In this document: positions 20,350 to 32,864 of the stretch, piece by piece
How positions within the stretch are numbered: the first letter of the stretch is position 1
Layout: each line of letters begins with the position of its first letter
DNA from: Siderastrea radians
Taxonomy: Eukaryota; Cnidaria; Anthozoa; Scleractinia; Rhizangiidae
Reading direction: 5' to 3'
NCBI GenBank assembly: GCA_964017195.1
Contig: OZ024895.1
Coordinates: 11,772,501-11,836,500 of the forward strand
Length of the DNA stretch: 64,000 nt
The notes under the pieces: generated by a model
What the model saw: only the letters and a program-made list of their open reading frames with translations
What the model was told of the DNA's origin: nothing
Databases searched by the model: none
Program-made: the position numbers and the translations under genes

Positions 20350-22258
20350 TTTATACAAAAACAAGTAAAAATCAACGCTGGTAAAATCGAACGACGTTTC
20401 GGTGTCGTCATGACGCCATTTTCAAGTTCAAAAATGATTCAAATAAACTGTCAGGAATAGTAGCTGGAGATTAACATAAATGATTAATGCAGAGTTACGC
20501 AAATAGTTTAGCTCGAATTGAGTCCGATTGGACATTAAGAGATGGTGTCAATTCTCTAATTAGCAACATTTCGTGCACTAAACAATCAAACTTATTCCGA
20601 CACTTCTTTAGGACGAAAAACTGTTTGTCAAGGTCTTTCGGGACAACACAGTGTTTGTCACTATAGTGCTTGCCAATAGATGATGATAGGTTTTTGTGCT
20701 CATTCACGCGCTGGTGTAAATGCCTGAGTGTGTACCCTACATAACTTGCATCGCACAAGTCACATTGAAATTTGTAAACTACACACTGCTGGTTTACAAT
20801 AGGCGGTTTTTTCTCCTGCACTTTAAGTTCCTGTTCGATCTTGTTGCTAACGAAAACAGGTTGAATGGCTGTGTGAGTCTTCTGGCTTAGGTCTTTGAGT
20901 TGTTTGCGCACGAAGTCTGCCGAAACCTGGTCTTTGAAGGGTAGGACTATTCGAACTGTTGGGCTATCTACAGGGGCAGGTATTGGTTGCTGGTCTTCGG
21001 CCTTTGAAGCAACAAAAATCTTGATGGTAGTATCGATAAGATGTTGAGGATATTTCAGCCGGGAAAAGATAACTCTCAGTCGGTCACATTCTTCAGAAAA
21101 ATAAGACCAACAGGCCGATAAGCGATACGCACGATCGAGCATGGTTTTCAACAGCCCACGTTTATAGCGCATATCGACATGGCTCTGGTAGTGGAGCAAG
21201 AGTCCCGTGTTTGTAGGTTTTATGTAAACCTTGGTCTCGATTTGAGGGGCTCTATTCAGTAGCTGCATACCAAGAAAAGGAAGCATACCATTGTTCTCTG
21301 TTTCCATGGTGAACTTCACTGAAGAGTGACAGTTGTTAAGGACCTGAAGAAAAGTAGCCGCTGATGTTGTGTCCGGCATTATGGTCAGTGTGTCATCGAC
21401 GTACCTCTTGTAAAATGAAGGCATTTTGCCTTCACGCTCAAGAGTATCTTCAATGGATCCCATGAAGACATTGGCTAGCAGTGGCCCGAGTGGTGAGCCC
21501 ATGGCTACGCCATCGATCTGTTCATACAGTTGCTCATTGAACTGGAACAGTTGGTCTTTGGTGAATGCTCTTAGAAGATCTACAAGGTCCATTCTGCTGA
21601 GGTTCAACTGGTGTGTTTCATTGAACCAGTTATTTGCAAAAGCTTTATCAGCGAGTATCTGTATGGTTTCCTCTAGGGGCACGTTGGTAAAAAGTGAGGA
21701 AACATCATACGACACTAGAATATCTCCATTGTTGATCTGTAATTTGCGAATTTCGTCCGCAAACTCAAAGGTGTCTGTTATCGTGTACTGGTTGTAAGAC
21801 AAAGGCTGTAGTTTCTCTTCTAACCATTTCGCCAATCCATAGTTGTACGTTTGTGTGGCAGATTAGATGGGGCGCATAACCAGACGATCTTTGTGGGTCT
21901 TGGGTAAACCATACAGGTGTGCTAGCCGCGAGCCTGTGGGGCGCACAGAATCGGCAATCGGTTTGGGTAGAATTCTGCGAACAGTAGATTCCAGGTCTTT
22001 CTCCTTTTGAAGGAGTGGATGATAATGTTTGGGTGGTCTGCCTCTAGTCTTCGGCCTCTCTAGATCAACCGATCTGAATTTCGTTGTATCATTTATGGAT
22101 GCCTCGGATAGCAAGCGTAGATATTCCGACTTATCCATGATGACTACTCCTGACCCTTTGTCTGGTTTCGTGATGACAATATCATCGCGTTGCCTCAGCT
22201 GGTGGATGGCTTTGAGGAGTGACTTGGGGGGTTTGGGCCCTCTCCGGAGTAGGAGTCA
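20350..22258 (-). mobile_element. Penelope-like element, minus-strand copy
   Basis: It carries the RT plus GIY-YIG ORF on the minus strand and a 3' region (20353-20490) that includes the half-hammerhead GAAACGTC segment. It lies head-to-head with a plus-strand copy starting at 22259. The matching right copy's 3' region ends at about 34178, which defines the left limit here. Confidence 0.85.
20495..22240 (-). pseudogene. Penelope reverse transcriptase with GIY-YIG endonuclease, one internal stop
   Basis: A single frame on the minus strand encodes the Penelope signature ITKPDKGSGVVIMDK, then LPKTHK, DVSSLFTNVPL, a GVAMGSPLGPLLANVF segment, the catalytic YVDD, and near the C-terminus a GIY-YIG-type motif (CDLCDASYVGYT followed by HLHQRVNEH). 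This order, RT then GIY-YIG, defines canonical Penelope-like elements, which are telomerase-related retroelements. The frame is broken once, by TAA at 21863-21865 just after RPI, where the frame otherwise continues SATQTYNY; this is probably a single substitution. There is no clear initiator Met; the frame is open back to about 22240. Its last 278 residues are identical to those of the plus-strand copy at 33198, so the duplication is young. Confidence 0.9.
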
Positions 22259-22336
22259 GGAGTAGTCATCATGGATAAGTCGGAATATCTACGCTTGCTA
22301 TCCGAGGCATCCATAAATGATACAACGAAATTCAGG
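22259..22336 (+). mobile_element. Penelope plus-strand copy, 5' fragment
   Basis: This repeats, in the opposite direction, the part of the Penelope ORF that reads VVIMDKSEYLRLLSEA, and stops abruptly at 22336 where an L1-like element begins. The same plus-strand copy resumes at 33197, lacking roughly 0.74 kb present in the minus copy. Confidence 0.8.
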
Positions 22337-23805
22337 CGCTGAAATTTTAGCATGCAAGATTCGACAAAACAAGGAAATACAGGGAATCAAAGTCTTCAAT
22401 TCAGAAGCTAAGATAAGTCAATTTGCAGACGACACGTCATTAATTTGCAACAGTTGCGACTCTACTAAAAAAGCAATCGAAGTGGTGGACGCCTTCGGGA
22501 ATGTCTCCGGCTTACGATTAAATCCCACTAAAACCAAAGCTTTATGGCTCGGCCCTTGGAGGGAAAGAGAAGAAAAACCATTTGGGTTTAAATGGCCTAA
22601 AGAACCGGTTCGAGCATTAGGCATTTTCATATCATACAACGAAAGGCAAAATAATAAAAAGAATTTTCTAGTTAAAATTGACAAATTAGCCTCTAAACTA
22701 GAGGTTTGGCGGTCACGTAAGTTTTCCATATTAGGTAGATGCCTAATAATAAAATCCCTTGGTATCCCGCAATTAGTTTACTCTAGATCAATTCTGGATG
22801 TTCCTTTGACTTGTATTCCAACTATCAATACAACTATTTTCCAATTCATTTGGGAAAAAAAGAAAGACAAGATCAAGCGTCAAGTAATGTACCAAAACTA
22901 TGATAAAGGAGGAATACGTGTTCCAAATGCGGATGTAATGGCCAAATCCCTAAGGCTCGCCTGGATATCAAGGCTTTTATCTAATGATGAGGAATGGAGC
23001 CAGGTTTGGAAAGCAATCCCAAACCACTTTTTCGACATGTACGGTGGTCTAAATTTCTTGTTAAGATGTAACTACGATTCGAGGTTTCTTGAGCAGACCG
23101 GTATGCCCCAGTTTTACCAAGTATTGCTACAGTGCTTTCATGAATTAAAATCCTCTTACGAAACTGACCTTGGGCAAGACTTGGTTTTATTCAACAATAA
23201 AGAAATTCTTATAGATCGCAAGACTTTTTTCTATAAATCGTGGTTTCAGAAAGGGATTTTCCGAGTTCACGACCTCCTTACGAATAACGGTGCTTTTCTC
23301 TCGCATAGTGAATTCGCCACAAAATATAACTTAAAATGTAACTTCTTACAGTATTTACAGGTGGTCTCAGCAATACCCAGGCGACTAGTTGAAAAAGCAA
23401 AACTAAATTTGGACCATAAATTTACTTATTTACCAGATGATACTTTCTTTCAGCTATCATCTTCAATAAACATAAATCTTCTGAAATGGAAGAGCAGAGA
23501 TTATTATTGGCTTTTCATAAACAAAGACAATCCAGAACTCAAGGCGCCTAGGAAATGGGCTCGCGATCTGCAGTCCAACGAAATAGAATTGACGGGCTAT
23601 TTCAAACATCTAAGAAATATCTGTAAAGAAAACAATTTGAGAGAGTTTTACTTTAAATTTTTACACAGAATTATTGTAACAAGAAAGGAACTTTGTTTAT
23701 ATGGAATAGAAAGTGACAGTGCATGCGTATATTGTCAGGAACCTGACTCAATTGGCCATTCTTTCATCCACTGTCGATGGTCGAAAGAGTTTTTTACAGA
23801 AGTTA
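22337..23805 (+). pseudogene. L1/Tx1-like LINE ORF2, 5'-truncated, first part
   Basis: Open frame with the RT catalytic FADD box (ISQFADDTSLIC), then LNPTKTKALWLG, LGIFISYN, the W-x-x-RKFSILGRCLIIKSL segment and a C-terminal Cys/His knuckle (CVYCQEPDSIGHSFIHC). These are the usual features of the RT C-terminal half and zf-RVT region of L1-clade non-LTR retrotransposons. The endonuclease and RT N-terminal half are missing at the 22337 junction (5' truncation). The frame is cut at 23806 by a TTAA transposon; the rest of the ORF and the poly(A) tail lie at 32633-33196. Confidence 0.85.
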
Positions 23806-23809
23806 TTAA

Positions 23810-24409
23810 GTGACTGTCTCTCTTAGATCCACAAACTTAATTTTCCTCATTGAATAGAATTCGCTCAAAATCCCTCCAGTAATCTCTTATTATAAGTAAG
23901 TAACAAATATGAAATTAGACTGGAGAAAAATTGCTTTCTTTATGAAATCTGAATGAAAACTTTTTACACCTCCTGGTGGCCTCGGCGGCTATTGGCCGGA
24001 TCGTGAAATTTGGTGAAGTCCAACCATTCGCTCTTATACAAATATTGCAGCTACATCGCTAAAATAACGATACTTGTAAACAATAAGCCTTGGCCTTTTA
24101 AACTGGATGAACCGGATTGAACAACTTTGATTATCAAGTAAGAGACGAGGATCTAAAGTTTGGCTATTTTGGACGTTAAAGGCTAGGTCAAATTTCGCTT
24201 AACTTTATGTGGTAAAATATCAAAAGTGGCTCGTCCTCACACGTTAAACTGCATATCAGCGGCAAGCTCCATCCTTCCGCTCTGAGAATATGTAAAAATA
24301 TTTGGCCGTTCTCTACTCCTTCGATTGTTGACAAGGGACGAAACAAGTGCTACTTGGCGGATTTGGTCCTGTTGTCATTGTAACACTTCGAACCAGCTTC
24401 AGTGCCAAA
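23810..24409 (+). repeat. Left long TIR of the 8.8 kb transposon
   Basis: About 600 bp matching the inverse of 32028-32628 with scattered mismatches. No ORF of its own. The minus-strand gene starts about 250 bp inside the right TIR boundary. Confidence 0.85.
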
Positions 24410-25162
24410 TAGATGCGAATTTTGTTAGATCACTTGTACATTTATCTTGCAGCGAAGGAAGAAATCACCGTGCAATCCGCTTTAATCTGAACGGAATTTA
24501 TCACGCCGAGATAGTCCATTTTACAGCAACTTTTACAGCCACAGATTGATCTTCTGCAGTCCGCCATCTTGGTAGTTCCCCATACATAACGTACTTACCA
24601 ATCGTGGTCTAACATCCGCTGATCAGTTTAGTCGTCAGCTCACCAAGTAGGGCAAAACGATGGAGAGGGGAGGGGAATAACGATAGAAACACTTCATCCC
24701 TTTTAAACTCGTTGAAACCTCACTGACATGTAATTTCCTAATGTTGCTGGATTTTCTACTCTTATCGAAACAGATAAAGAGTGTTAAAGTAATGACTTCC
24801 TGTCTCGTTTTCTACGTGACCACAATAATACGGCGTTTGCTTCTTGATCTTGAAGGCAAACTAGTTTTGTTTATCCCGACTTAGGAGGATAAAATGAATT
24901 GTTCACACTAGTTTTTATAACATTTTGTCCTCACACCTTAGTTTTAGGGTAAAGAAAGCTCATTTTTTATCGACACATAAAAAATATGAAGATACAATAT
25001 CTTACAAACTGCATCAAGTTTTGTTTCTAGGATAACTATTAATGTGAACAGGCCACGATTAGCGTAACGGGTTTCTTCAAAAACTCTCTATCTTGACAAG
25101 TTTCTATTTCTGTTTCACGGCGACCATATAGAAAATACATGATTTTAGCCCAGCTCCTTGCA

Positions 25163-25216
25163 TTGTGACGTAAATGCGCAAAGAATTCTGGTAGTTGTAG
25201 TAAAGTTCGCGGGAAA
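25163..25216 (+). repeat. Inner inverted repeat, left half
   Basis: A roughly 53-bp segment containing TACTACAACT-type sequence and GCGCATTTACGT appears inverted at 26468-26520. The pair brackets 1.25 kb of A/T-rich non-coding DNA downstream of the transposon gene, with an (ATT)n microsatellite near 25500. Confidence 0.6.
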
Positions 25217-26608
25217 TTTTGAATCGTCATCAAGCCCGCTTGTCCAAGAAAATAATGATGGAGGTGAAGAATTCGATCTCACCGAGGAAGACGTCCCTAT
25301 GGCTTCATTTATATGACAAAAAGCAAGCTCTTAGTATAAAACCAAGTTCGTTGAAATGAAAAAGAAAGTTATGCAAGAAATTGAGTATTTGCTGGGTTGC
25401 GTTATGTAGTGAATTTTCAACGAGTGTACCTCCAGTCGAGTCTCAATCGCACGGTCATTTAATTAAATTCCTAAAACTTTTGCTTGCAAGGTAATATTCT
25501 ATTATTATTATTATTATTTTCAAATAATATACGGAGACGCAATATTTTACCCTTTCTAAACATGGGGGAGTATATGATATCTGCACTCGTAAAAATATTT
25601 GATGCTTCCCTCGCTCGTATTGAAACCACAACTGCTACTCGACGAGTTGACTTTTCCAGTACAAAAGCAAGAAAACTTCCGTTGTTCAAGAATATTGCAA
25701 TTACAGTTGTAATTTGACCAAAAAATAACTACGTGTACAATTTTAAGATAAAACTAATAACAATCTGTTATCACCTGCACAGTGAAGTTTTGATTGATCA
25801 TGATTCATCGATGAAGCTCGATTGAACAAAGAAAATTATTTGTCTTGTTTCTCTGTCTCATTGTAAAAATAAATTAAACTGACCGTCCCGCCGAGCAACT
25901 CAGTATATATATAGTAAATTTCCTAAGCTTTTCAGTGGAGAATTAATTCACCTGCGATCGATGGAAGCGATCGTTCTTGTTCGACGTTTGAAAATATATG
26001 ATGAACAAAGTCAATGCGGGCTTGCCTCGCTTTCATTTGATTCCACACAAATTTAGAAATATCCCAGACTCTTCCTTTCAAGCAATCTGTTTCCAGTGCG
26101 CGATTATTTATTTATTATTTAAAGATGTAAAATTAGGCTAAAATTATTTACGAAGAGAAGTTGTCTGTCACGATGAATGTATTTCTACCAAGTCAACTCC
26201 GCCACACAAAGTACATAGCTTACCTGAACTTGAACAACATTTGCCTTCCTTGGCTAAAAACACAGAACTCAGTCAATTTTCATTCTAAAGCTATCATCCT
26301 GTTTTCTTTATTTTGACAGCTAAATGAAAAAAAAACAAATGTATAAAGAAATTTCGAAGCGCCAAGAGCGTTAAGTTAAACTTAGCAGGTTAACATCAAA
26401 ATAAAAGTCCTGGATGTGCACCTTTGCGCTTGGCTGCCCTTAGCCAATCATAAAGCAGAAATGGTGTTTTCCCGCGAACTTTACTACAACTACTAAAAGT
26501 CTTTGCGCATTTACGTTATAATACAAATGCTCGACGGCCTATCTCGTGGACGGCATCAGCGAACGAGAAAACTGTACTGGAAACTCTCCTTTTTTCGCTC
26601 TAAAGTTT

Positions 26609-29541
26609 TCAACAGGAACTACAGGAACACTCGGAAATCATCGCTGTAAGTTTCCCAACAAGCTCAGATTTCCTTTCTTTTGACTTAAACGAAATTTCAA
26701 AATGACTGCAAATTGACTTCAGCATGCTAACATTAAAGGAGCTGATCTTTTGGTTCTGATGAAGTTCACAGAGGTTAAAGGAGTCGTAGTAAATTGGATG
26801 CTGCACTGACATCTTCTCAGAAACCTCTTCCACTTGTTGCAAACGAATTTCCTCTTCCACCAGTTCTTCAATGTCAAGCAATTCTGCTGGATCAGACGCG
26901 GTGGTCTCAGGCTTACTAGCTTGTTTCCTTTTGAGTACTGCGAGCCTGGAGAAGTATGACTGAATTTGCCCTTTTGAAAGCCACTCTTCTCTCATAAATA
27001 ATCTTTCATTTTCGGCTGTTCGAGCGTTTCGCATGTCGAGTACTACTTGATTAGGATCTGCTTTACGACCTGACTGTTCACCCGCGTCAAATCTTGTCTT
27101 TAAATAGTCCCTCACTTTCTCAGAGTACCTTATCCCCCCAGGTCTTGGCTTTTGCAGGGCCCAACCCATTGGCAGGGAGGAAGCATCCGCCGTGGATGGA
27201 GTAAGTGGTTTGGGCCTGGGACGATTCTCGGGGAGAAGGGTAGAAAACCGTGCTGCCCAGTCACGACGCAACTGATCATAAAATGATTCCTGGCGTATTT
27301 CATTTCCATGCTGACCACAATCAAGATGATGTTGAAGCGCGTCAAACCTTTTAAAGCTTTGAGAGCAGCCTTCCTGAGGACAGGGAAACAATTCTGAAGT
27401 GTTAGTTTGGGTTGGCTGTTTATTCTTCAAACCTCTGGTGACATCAATCTTAGAGAAGTCTTGCCCGTCCTTGATTTCCAATGATGTAGGACCCTGTGGT
27501 ATACGGATGATATTGTCATAGTTCACAGTTTCCCCTGGGCCAACAGAATATGCTTTCTGGACACGGATTCCTTCCTGTAAAAACTCAAAGTTGTGGTACA
27601 TGCTGAAATGTGGTATTTTTGTTACATCAGTTGTCTTGTGACCTTCAATCACCTCGCCAACAGCAACGGTGACGCCTTTGACAGGTCTCTCCAAAAGAGC
27701 TCCTCTCATGTCTTTTACGGATTGAATGTCATGACCCTCGTCACAATATTTTCTAACCGATAGTTTCATGGGACAAATGATGCGATCGCAAATGTCCTTA
27801 CCATGTTGTGGCTCTGAAAAGTAGTAGGTTTCAACAGCAATTCCAACACGTTTGCTTACGTCATGAATACTAGCTATCAACAGGTTGTTATGGTAACATC
27901 CTGCCTCATCGGACTTAAGGTGGACGCTGTTAACGGAAGGGTTGTGGGCCTTGAGTGTTACCAAGAGGTTTTCTAAAATGGAAGCAACCGCAAACCAGTC
28001 TTGTGTACACGAATCGAAGAGGTGTACATAGGTTGTAGCAACTGGCTCTTCAGCCTGCTCACTTTTTAGAATAACACTGCTGACATGCCAGCTCAAACCT
28101 CTTTTGCCAAACCATTCCGCTTGCTTTTCTCTGAATTTTCGACACTGGAACTTCATGGCCCAGTCCATTGTTATTAGTGCTGTCGTATGGTCAAGTGAAC
28201 TTAACACATCATTTTTTGCTTGCTCTTGATTTTCGGAACGCAAGATGTGGGCTTTCCAATCAAATAGATCTTTTTTGGCTTGCAGAAAGTCGTAGAGAAG
28301 ATCACCTTGCTGTTCTGTACTATAGAAACACAAAGTGCCTTTTTCATTCTGCAAAGAATTCTCAATTTCCCCCACAACTAATTTCAGACCCTCGCACATG
28401 TCACACTGGAGGTTGTGCTGGTGGTTACATTCCTGTTTAAATGCTTCAATGCTCGGATCACTAAGGGCGAAGGCTCTACAGTGATCTGCACATGGACTAC
28501 CATCTTCTTTGCAGTGCACTTTATAATTTGTTTTCAGGTACTTTTTGCCATCATTTAGTTTCTCTTTGACATTTACTGACCATTCTGGGTCAGCCCCAGC
28601 CTTTTCAAGCTCATCAACTATTTTTTCAATGGTATTGAAGGCTGTCGCCCCATCCGCTGCTACATTATCTAATCCTTGCAATGCCTTACGTTGAGACGCT
28701 TCACGTACCTCCAAAATGCGATAAAGAGTTGCCCGACTCAACGGCTCAAATTCTTCCTCGCTGCAATATTGCCAATATTGCGCAAGCATTGTCGACCGGG
28801 TAACAGTCCTAACCACATTTGGCATGACCAGTTTTTCGCCACTGCTCAGTTTTAGAGTACGTGTGCCGTAGGCAACATCTTGATGGAAATAAGGCCTGTT
28901 AATGAAATCCAAAAAGTGCTCGACTTTAACCACGTCAAGTCTTACTCTGTGAAAAACTGGCTTTTCAAGTGGAGCATCGGGACCATTGTTCTTAGCGTGA
29001 AGCTTAGCCTTTCGGATTTGCCATTCTGTTATTGGATCATACAATGTGTGTACTTCAATAAGTTTCTTGGCAGGATAGCTGTCTGCATAAATGCTTAGAA
29101 TCTGGGTTTTTGCTTCCTTGGTAGGTGCATTCTTGTAAGCTGAAAGAAGAGGTTGGAGCTCTTTTTCAATGTCAGGATTGCCATCTTGGCAAACAGCTTT
29201 AAACAACCTTGCTCCATCTTCCGGGGCTATCGCCATACATACTACCATGCACGCTTCCTTTGCCTTTCTTACAAAAGCCTTTCTCGCTTCTTTACCTGTT
29301 TCCTCCCACGTTGTCTGCATTTGACATGTCAAGGGGCTGGTTCTCCCTTCATCTGAACATTTTGCTAAGGCATCTATGCTCTCATTTATAACAGCTAAGT
29401 TCTGTTCGGTCTTACTGGCATCCTCTTCTGAGTCATATCCCTTAATTGGCGTCCAGTCCGTTTCAACTCTTTGCTGTGCGTGTTCAGTTGAGGGAGTTGA
29501 TAGCATTGTACTCATAGTTTGAAATGCTTGTAATTTGGAGG
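26609..29541 (-). CDS. Transposon protein exon 2: DDE-like transposase with C2H2 finger and SAP-like tail
   Basis: A 977-codon exon on the minus strand with no stops. In the 982-residue numbering of the open frame: TMDWAMKF at about 463, a YVHLFDSCTQDW strand, HLKSDEAGCYHNN at about 550, then EPQHGKDICDRI at about 587. The spacing of three conserved acids in strand contexts is what a DDE/D RNase H-fold transposase shows; this is inference and needs a profile search. A C2H2 zinc finger (CPQEGC...HHLDCGQH) lies at about 722 and a SAP-like helix pair (SMLKSICSHFEI, then KSELVGKL) at the C-terminus. A Cys/His-rich region sits before the catalytic part. The acceptor AGAG|CCTCC is phase-compatible with exon 1; the ATG at 29557 is intronic in this model. 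Confidence 0.7.
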
Positions 29542-30168
29542 CTCTGTTTGGTAACAATTACAATATGTGAGAAAATATCTTTGTTCATCAAGCTATTCAT
29601 CCATTTATGCAAACTTTTATGCGTTACATGCTTATCATGCCCTGCATGTTTGCGTAGAATAAACAAAATATCTGCGCGCATTGAAACGTCTAATATATAG
29701 TTATTCTTTCTTGTTTGATTAGCGTCCCGGGCACGCACATGAAGTCGTTCTCTCTTCGTAATAAATCGGTCAAACAAGGATACCAAGGGATTTTTCTTTG
29801 AAGGGGGTGCACCACTAAGAAAAGGTGGTTTTGTCGCAGAACGCCAGTTGTATTAGCACGCCACAGGTCATTTCAGGTGAAGCGGGGAGGCGTACCCCCC
29901 CCTCCTGCCCCCTGCGCTAGATACGCCCCTAAATACAGTGTACAAAACTTCCACATTTTGCGTCTTCTCTTGACTACATGCACATGTTTTTCATGATCTT
30001 CGGTTACAGCAAGGCCAATCGCAGCTTACCTTACTTCGGTGTCTTCTTCCACCTCTTGTGGTTCACGTGACGCATTGGCTTTTACCGTCTGCGCATGAAT
30101 CTTCCAGCAAGTAGAACAGATTGCTGTTGGTAGATATGACGTCATGAAGTATAATATAGGATAGACAG

Positions 30169-30336
30169 AATACAATAGCCCAATTTCGATATATTAAAAT
30201 TCAGCCTAAAACAATAGACCTCCTTACGAGGCTCCGGGGACCAAACTATAGAGTTTGTGGGGTTAATTCCCCGGAGCCTCGTAGTGATGTCTATTGTTTT
30301 AGGCTGAATTTTAAAATATCGCAATTGAGCTATTGA
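30169..30336. repeat. Foldback palindrome in the transposase intron
   Basis: An inverted repeat with about 55-70-bp arms: AAAATTCAGCCTAAAACAAT and GAGGCTCCGGGGA are mirrored by TCCCCGGAGCCTC and ATTGTTTTAGGCTGAATTTT around a roughly 27-nt loop. It is a hairpin MITE or a structured intron element. Confidence 0.85.
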
Positions 30337-31380
30337 TAATGAAAAAGGCGGCTTAGTGTGGTCCATATAACAGTTTTACTCAAAAGAGAAACGTAACCTT
30401 TACACGATAGCCCATGTGGCTTTATAGATTCGTGTCCGCGTTTTTGAAGCTTGAAAAGTTTAGAAAGTAGGTACGGTCTTCTAGTTTTATACCTAAAAAA
30501 ATGTAATAAAAGACTTCAACTCAAAGTACTTCTCGTAGATTTATTGCCGATGATTTTAGAGGTAGATCATCAAAATGACGTAGTTTTACAGAAAATAAGG
30601 CATTCCTTAAATTTATAAAATTGTGTAACTTAGATGTCTATTCTGGACCTATTCTCCAAGAGGATATAAGTGAAAAGTGAAAGTAGATGTCTACTTGAAA
30701 TTCGAAATGCGCATGAACCACTATAAAACAATCATTTTTATTCGTAAAACATGAAAATACAGGGACCTACTTGCCCTTAAACAAATAACTAGGGGCTTAA
30801 CTTAGAGACTTAGATTTCATCCTACAAAACTGAAAACTCGGCTGCACGACTCAGCGGTAATGGACGAGTTATGTCACTTCTTTAGACGGTATCTTGTCTA
30901 AAATAGCTAGCCGCTTATATAAACGGAATAGAACAAAATTGTCAAAGAAATAAAATATCACAAATATCACGTACATGTATTACATTGAGGCATACAATAA
31001 GAAAATGCCTATAAGGATGCCATTCAATGGCATTTTCTTTGTTCAATTAAAAAAAGACGTATATGTGTATACAAATCCACCTTAGTATTTAAGTAGCATG
31101 ATTATGACCGTGCAATAAAGCTGTGTATACAAGAGCAGATACATAGTTGGAGACCGCAGTTTTGTTAGCGACTGTTTCGATTCGGGTGCGAGGTCAGCGA
31201 AGTTGCTCAAAACTTGCCAAAATTCCGCAAAAAAAAAATATACATATATATATAAATAGTGGCCTATTTTTATATATTGAAATCCTGATCACAAAATAAA
31301 GAAGCCAAAAAATATATTTACCTATAAAAAGTAAGAGTTGATTAGATTTTGGGTGACAAAGGTATAAAAAAGATACTTAC

Positions 31381-31783
31381 GTGACCCAACTTGGACAGGT
31401 GAAATGAACATCTTCTGTATTTCTTTTGCCATCTGTAAGTTAATTGGATTTTTGCAATGGAGAGCGATTTTTCGTCCTTCGTGACCAGGATACTGGCATG
31501 TCCTCAACGGTCGCCAATATTTTCCGAGATTGTGCCGGTGCTTTGGACAAATGGTCATTTGACTAATTCTTTCTTCTGGTGGATCAAATATTCCAGCCCT
31601 GGCTAATATCAATCCGTATTCCGTGACCTTTGCCCGCGACAAGTGACAACTTCTTAAATGATTTGAAATGTCACTATTGCACTCCTTGAGTAAAACAACT
31701 TGTTCCTTTCCTCTAGACTCGCCGCATTCAATTTTACCTACTCCGAAGAAAGAGCATTTGCTAGCGCTTGTTGGGCTCGCCAT
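31381..31783 (-). CDS. Transposon protein exon 1: Cys/His-rich N-terminal domain
   Basis: ATG at 31783 opens MASPTSASKCSFFGVG and a Cys/His-rich region including SCHLSRAKV, ICPKHRHNLGKYWRP and CQYPGHEGR, then QMAKEIQKMF up to a strong GTCAC|GTAAGT donor (134 codons plus one base). This looks like a zinc-binding module of the sort seen at the N-terminus of large cnidarian transposon-linked proteins. The one-base overhang matches the acceptor at 29541, giving a combined protein of about 1,111 aa after an intron of about 1.84 kb. The gene starts close to the right TIR, so the promoter probably lies in or next to it. Confidence 0.65.
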
Positions 31784-32027
31784 TCTTTTGTTTACATCCG
31801 TGTCGAAATCCGATAATCGATTGTTTTGGTCAGTTCAGTGGTCAGCGGCACTAATTCTCACTCGATCGATACTCGATGTTTCAGATTACAGTATTACCAG
31901 AAAATTTAGACTGAAAATCAGTGTTGATTTCGACAGTTTTGGTTTTAAATCTTCTTCAAAAGGCTTTTGTGGTACGTTTTTGACAAATAATTGGAATCCT
32001 GGCGTGATATAAAAGTAATAATGTTGC

Positions 32028-32628
32028 TTTTGGCACTGAAGTTGGTTCGAAATGTTACAATGACAACGTGGCCAAATTCGCCGAGTAGCACTTGTTTTGC
32101 CCCTTGTCAACAATCGAAGGAGTAGAGAACGGCCAAATATTTTTACATATTCTCAGAGCGGAAGGATGGAGCTTGCCGCTGATATGCAGTTTAACTTGTG
32201 AGTACGAGCCACTTTTGATATTTTACTACAAAAAGTTGAGGTAAATTTGACCTAGCCTTTAACGTCCAAAATAGCCAAACTTTAGATCCTCGTCTCTTAC
32301 TTGATAATCAAAGTTGTTCAATCCAGTTCATTCAGTTTAAAAGGCCAATTCCTATTGTTTACAAGTATCGTTATTTTAGCGATGTAGCTGCAATATTTGT
32401 ATAAGAGCGAATGGTTGGACTTTACCAAATTTCACGATCCGGCCAATGGCCGCCGAGGCCACCAGGAGGTGTAAAAAGTTTTCATTCAGATTTCATAAAG
32501 AAAGCAATTTTTCTCCAGTCTAATTTCATATTTGTTACTTACTTATAATAAGAAATTACTGGAGGGATTTTGAGCGAATTCTATTCAATGAGGAAAATTA
32601 AGTTTGTGGATCTAAGAAAGACAGTCAC
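32028..32628 (-). repeat. Right long TIR of the 8.8 kb transposon
   Basis: The inverse of 23810-24409. Its end GACAGTCAC directly abuts TTAA and the resumed LINE coding frame. Confidence 0.85.
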
Positions 32629-32633
32629 TTAAG

Positions 32634-32864
32634 TGGTTCAATGAAGAAAATGGCACCTCCTGCTCCCCTAACATAACTGAATTACTCTTTGGGAAATTTC
32701 CAACTGTAATTACCGCTCCATCAACTATGATGTTAAAAAAGTTTAACTATGCTCTTTTATTTGCTAGATACTATCTTTATACTAACAAGTTAAATTTAAA
32801 AGAACTGAGATTGAGGGAATTTATAAAAAAATTAGAATTGAAATATCGCATTGAGAAATTATAA
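32634..32864 (+). pseudogene. L1-like ORF2 C-terminus, second part
   Basis: 76 codons and a TAA that continue the ORF cut at 23805, beginning WFNEENGTSCSP and ending in a basic ELKYRIEKL tail. The frame is restored exactly if one TTAA and the 8.8 kb insert are removed. Sequence to 33196 is the LINE 3' UTR, with AATAAA at about 33168 and a terminal A-run (33186-33196). Confidence 0.85.

Larger units (their letters stand above)
23810..32628. mobile_element. 8.8 kb TTAA transposon with about 600-bp TIRs
   Basis: The ends GTGACTGTC-CTTAGATCC are inverted copies and the homology continues for about 600 bp (23810-24409 against 32028-32628). TTAA borders both ends (23806-23809, 32629-32632), and the interrupted LINE ORF resumes immediately after, proving a clean insertion. 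It carries one two-exon gene on the minus strand (exon 1 31381-31783, exon 2 26609-29541), an inner inverted repeat (25163-25216 with 26468-26520), and a palindrome at 30169-30336 in the gene's intron. TTAA fits piggyBac or Kolobok; the protein is not piggyBac-like by eye. It is probably an autonomous or recently autonomous copy. Confidence 0.85.

Noticed and set aside
21426..21797. 123-codon plus-strand frame
   Set aside because: A shadow of the Penelope RT on the opposite strand.
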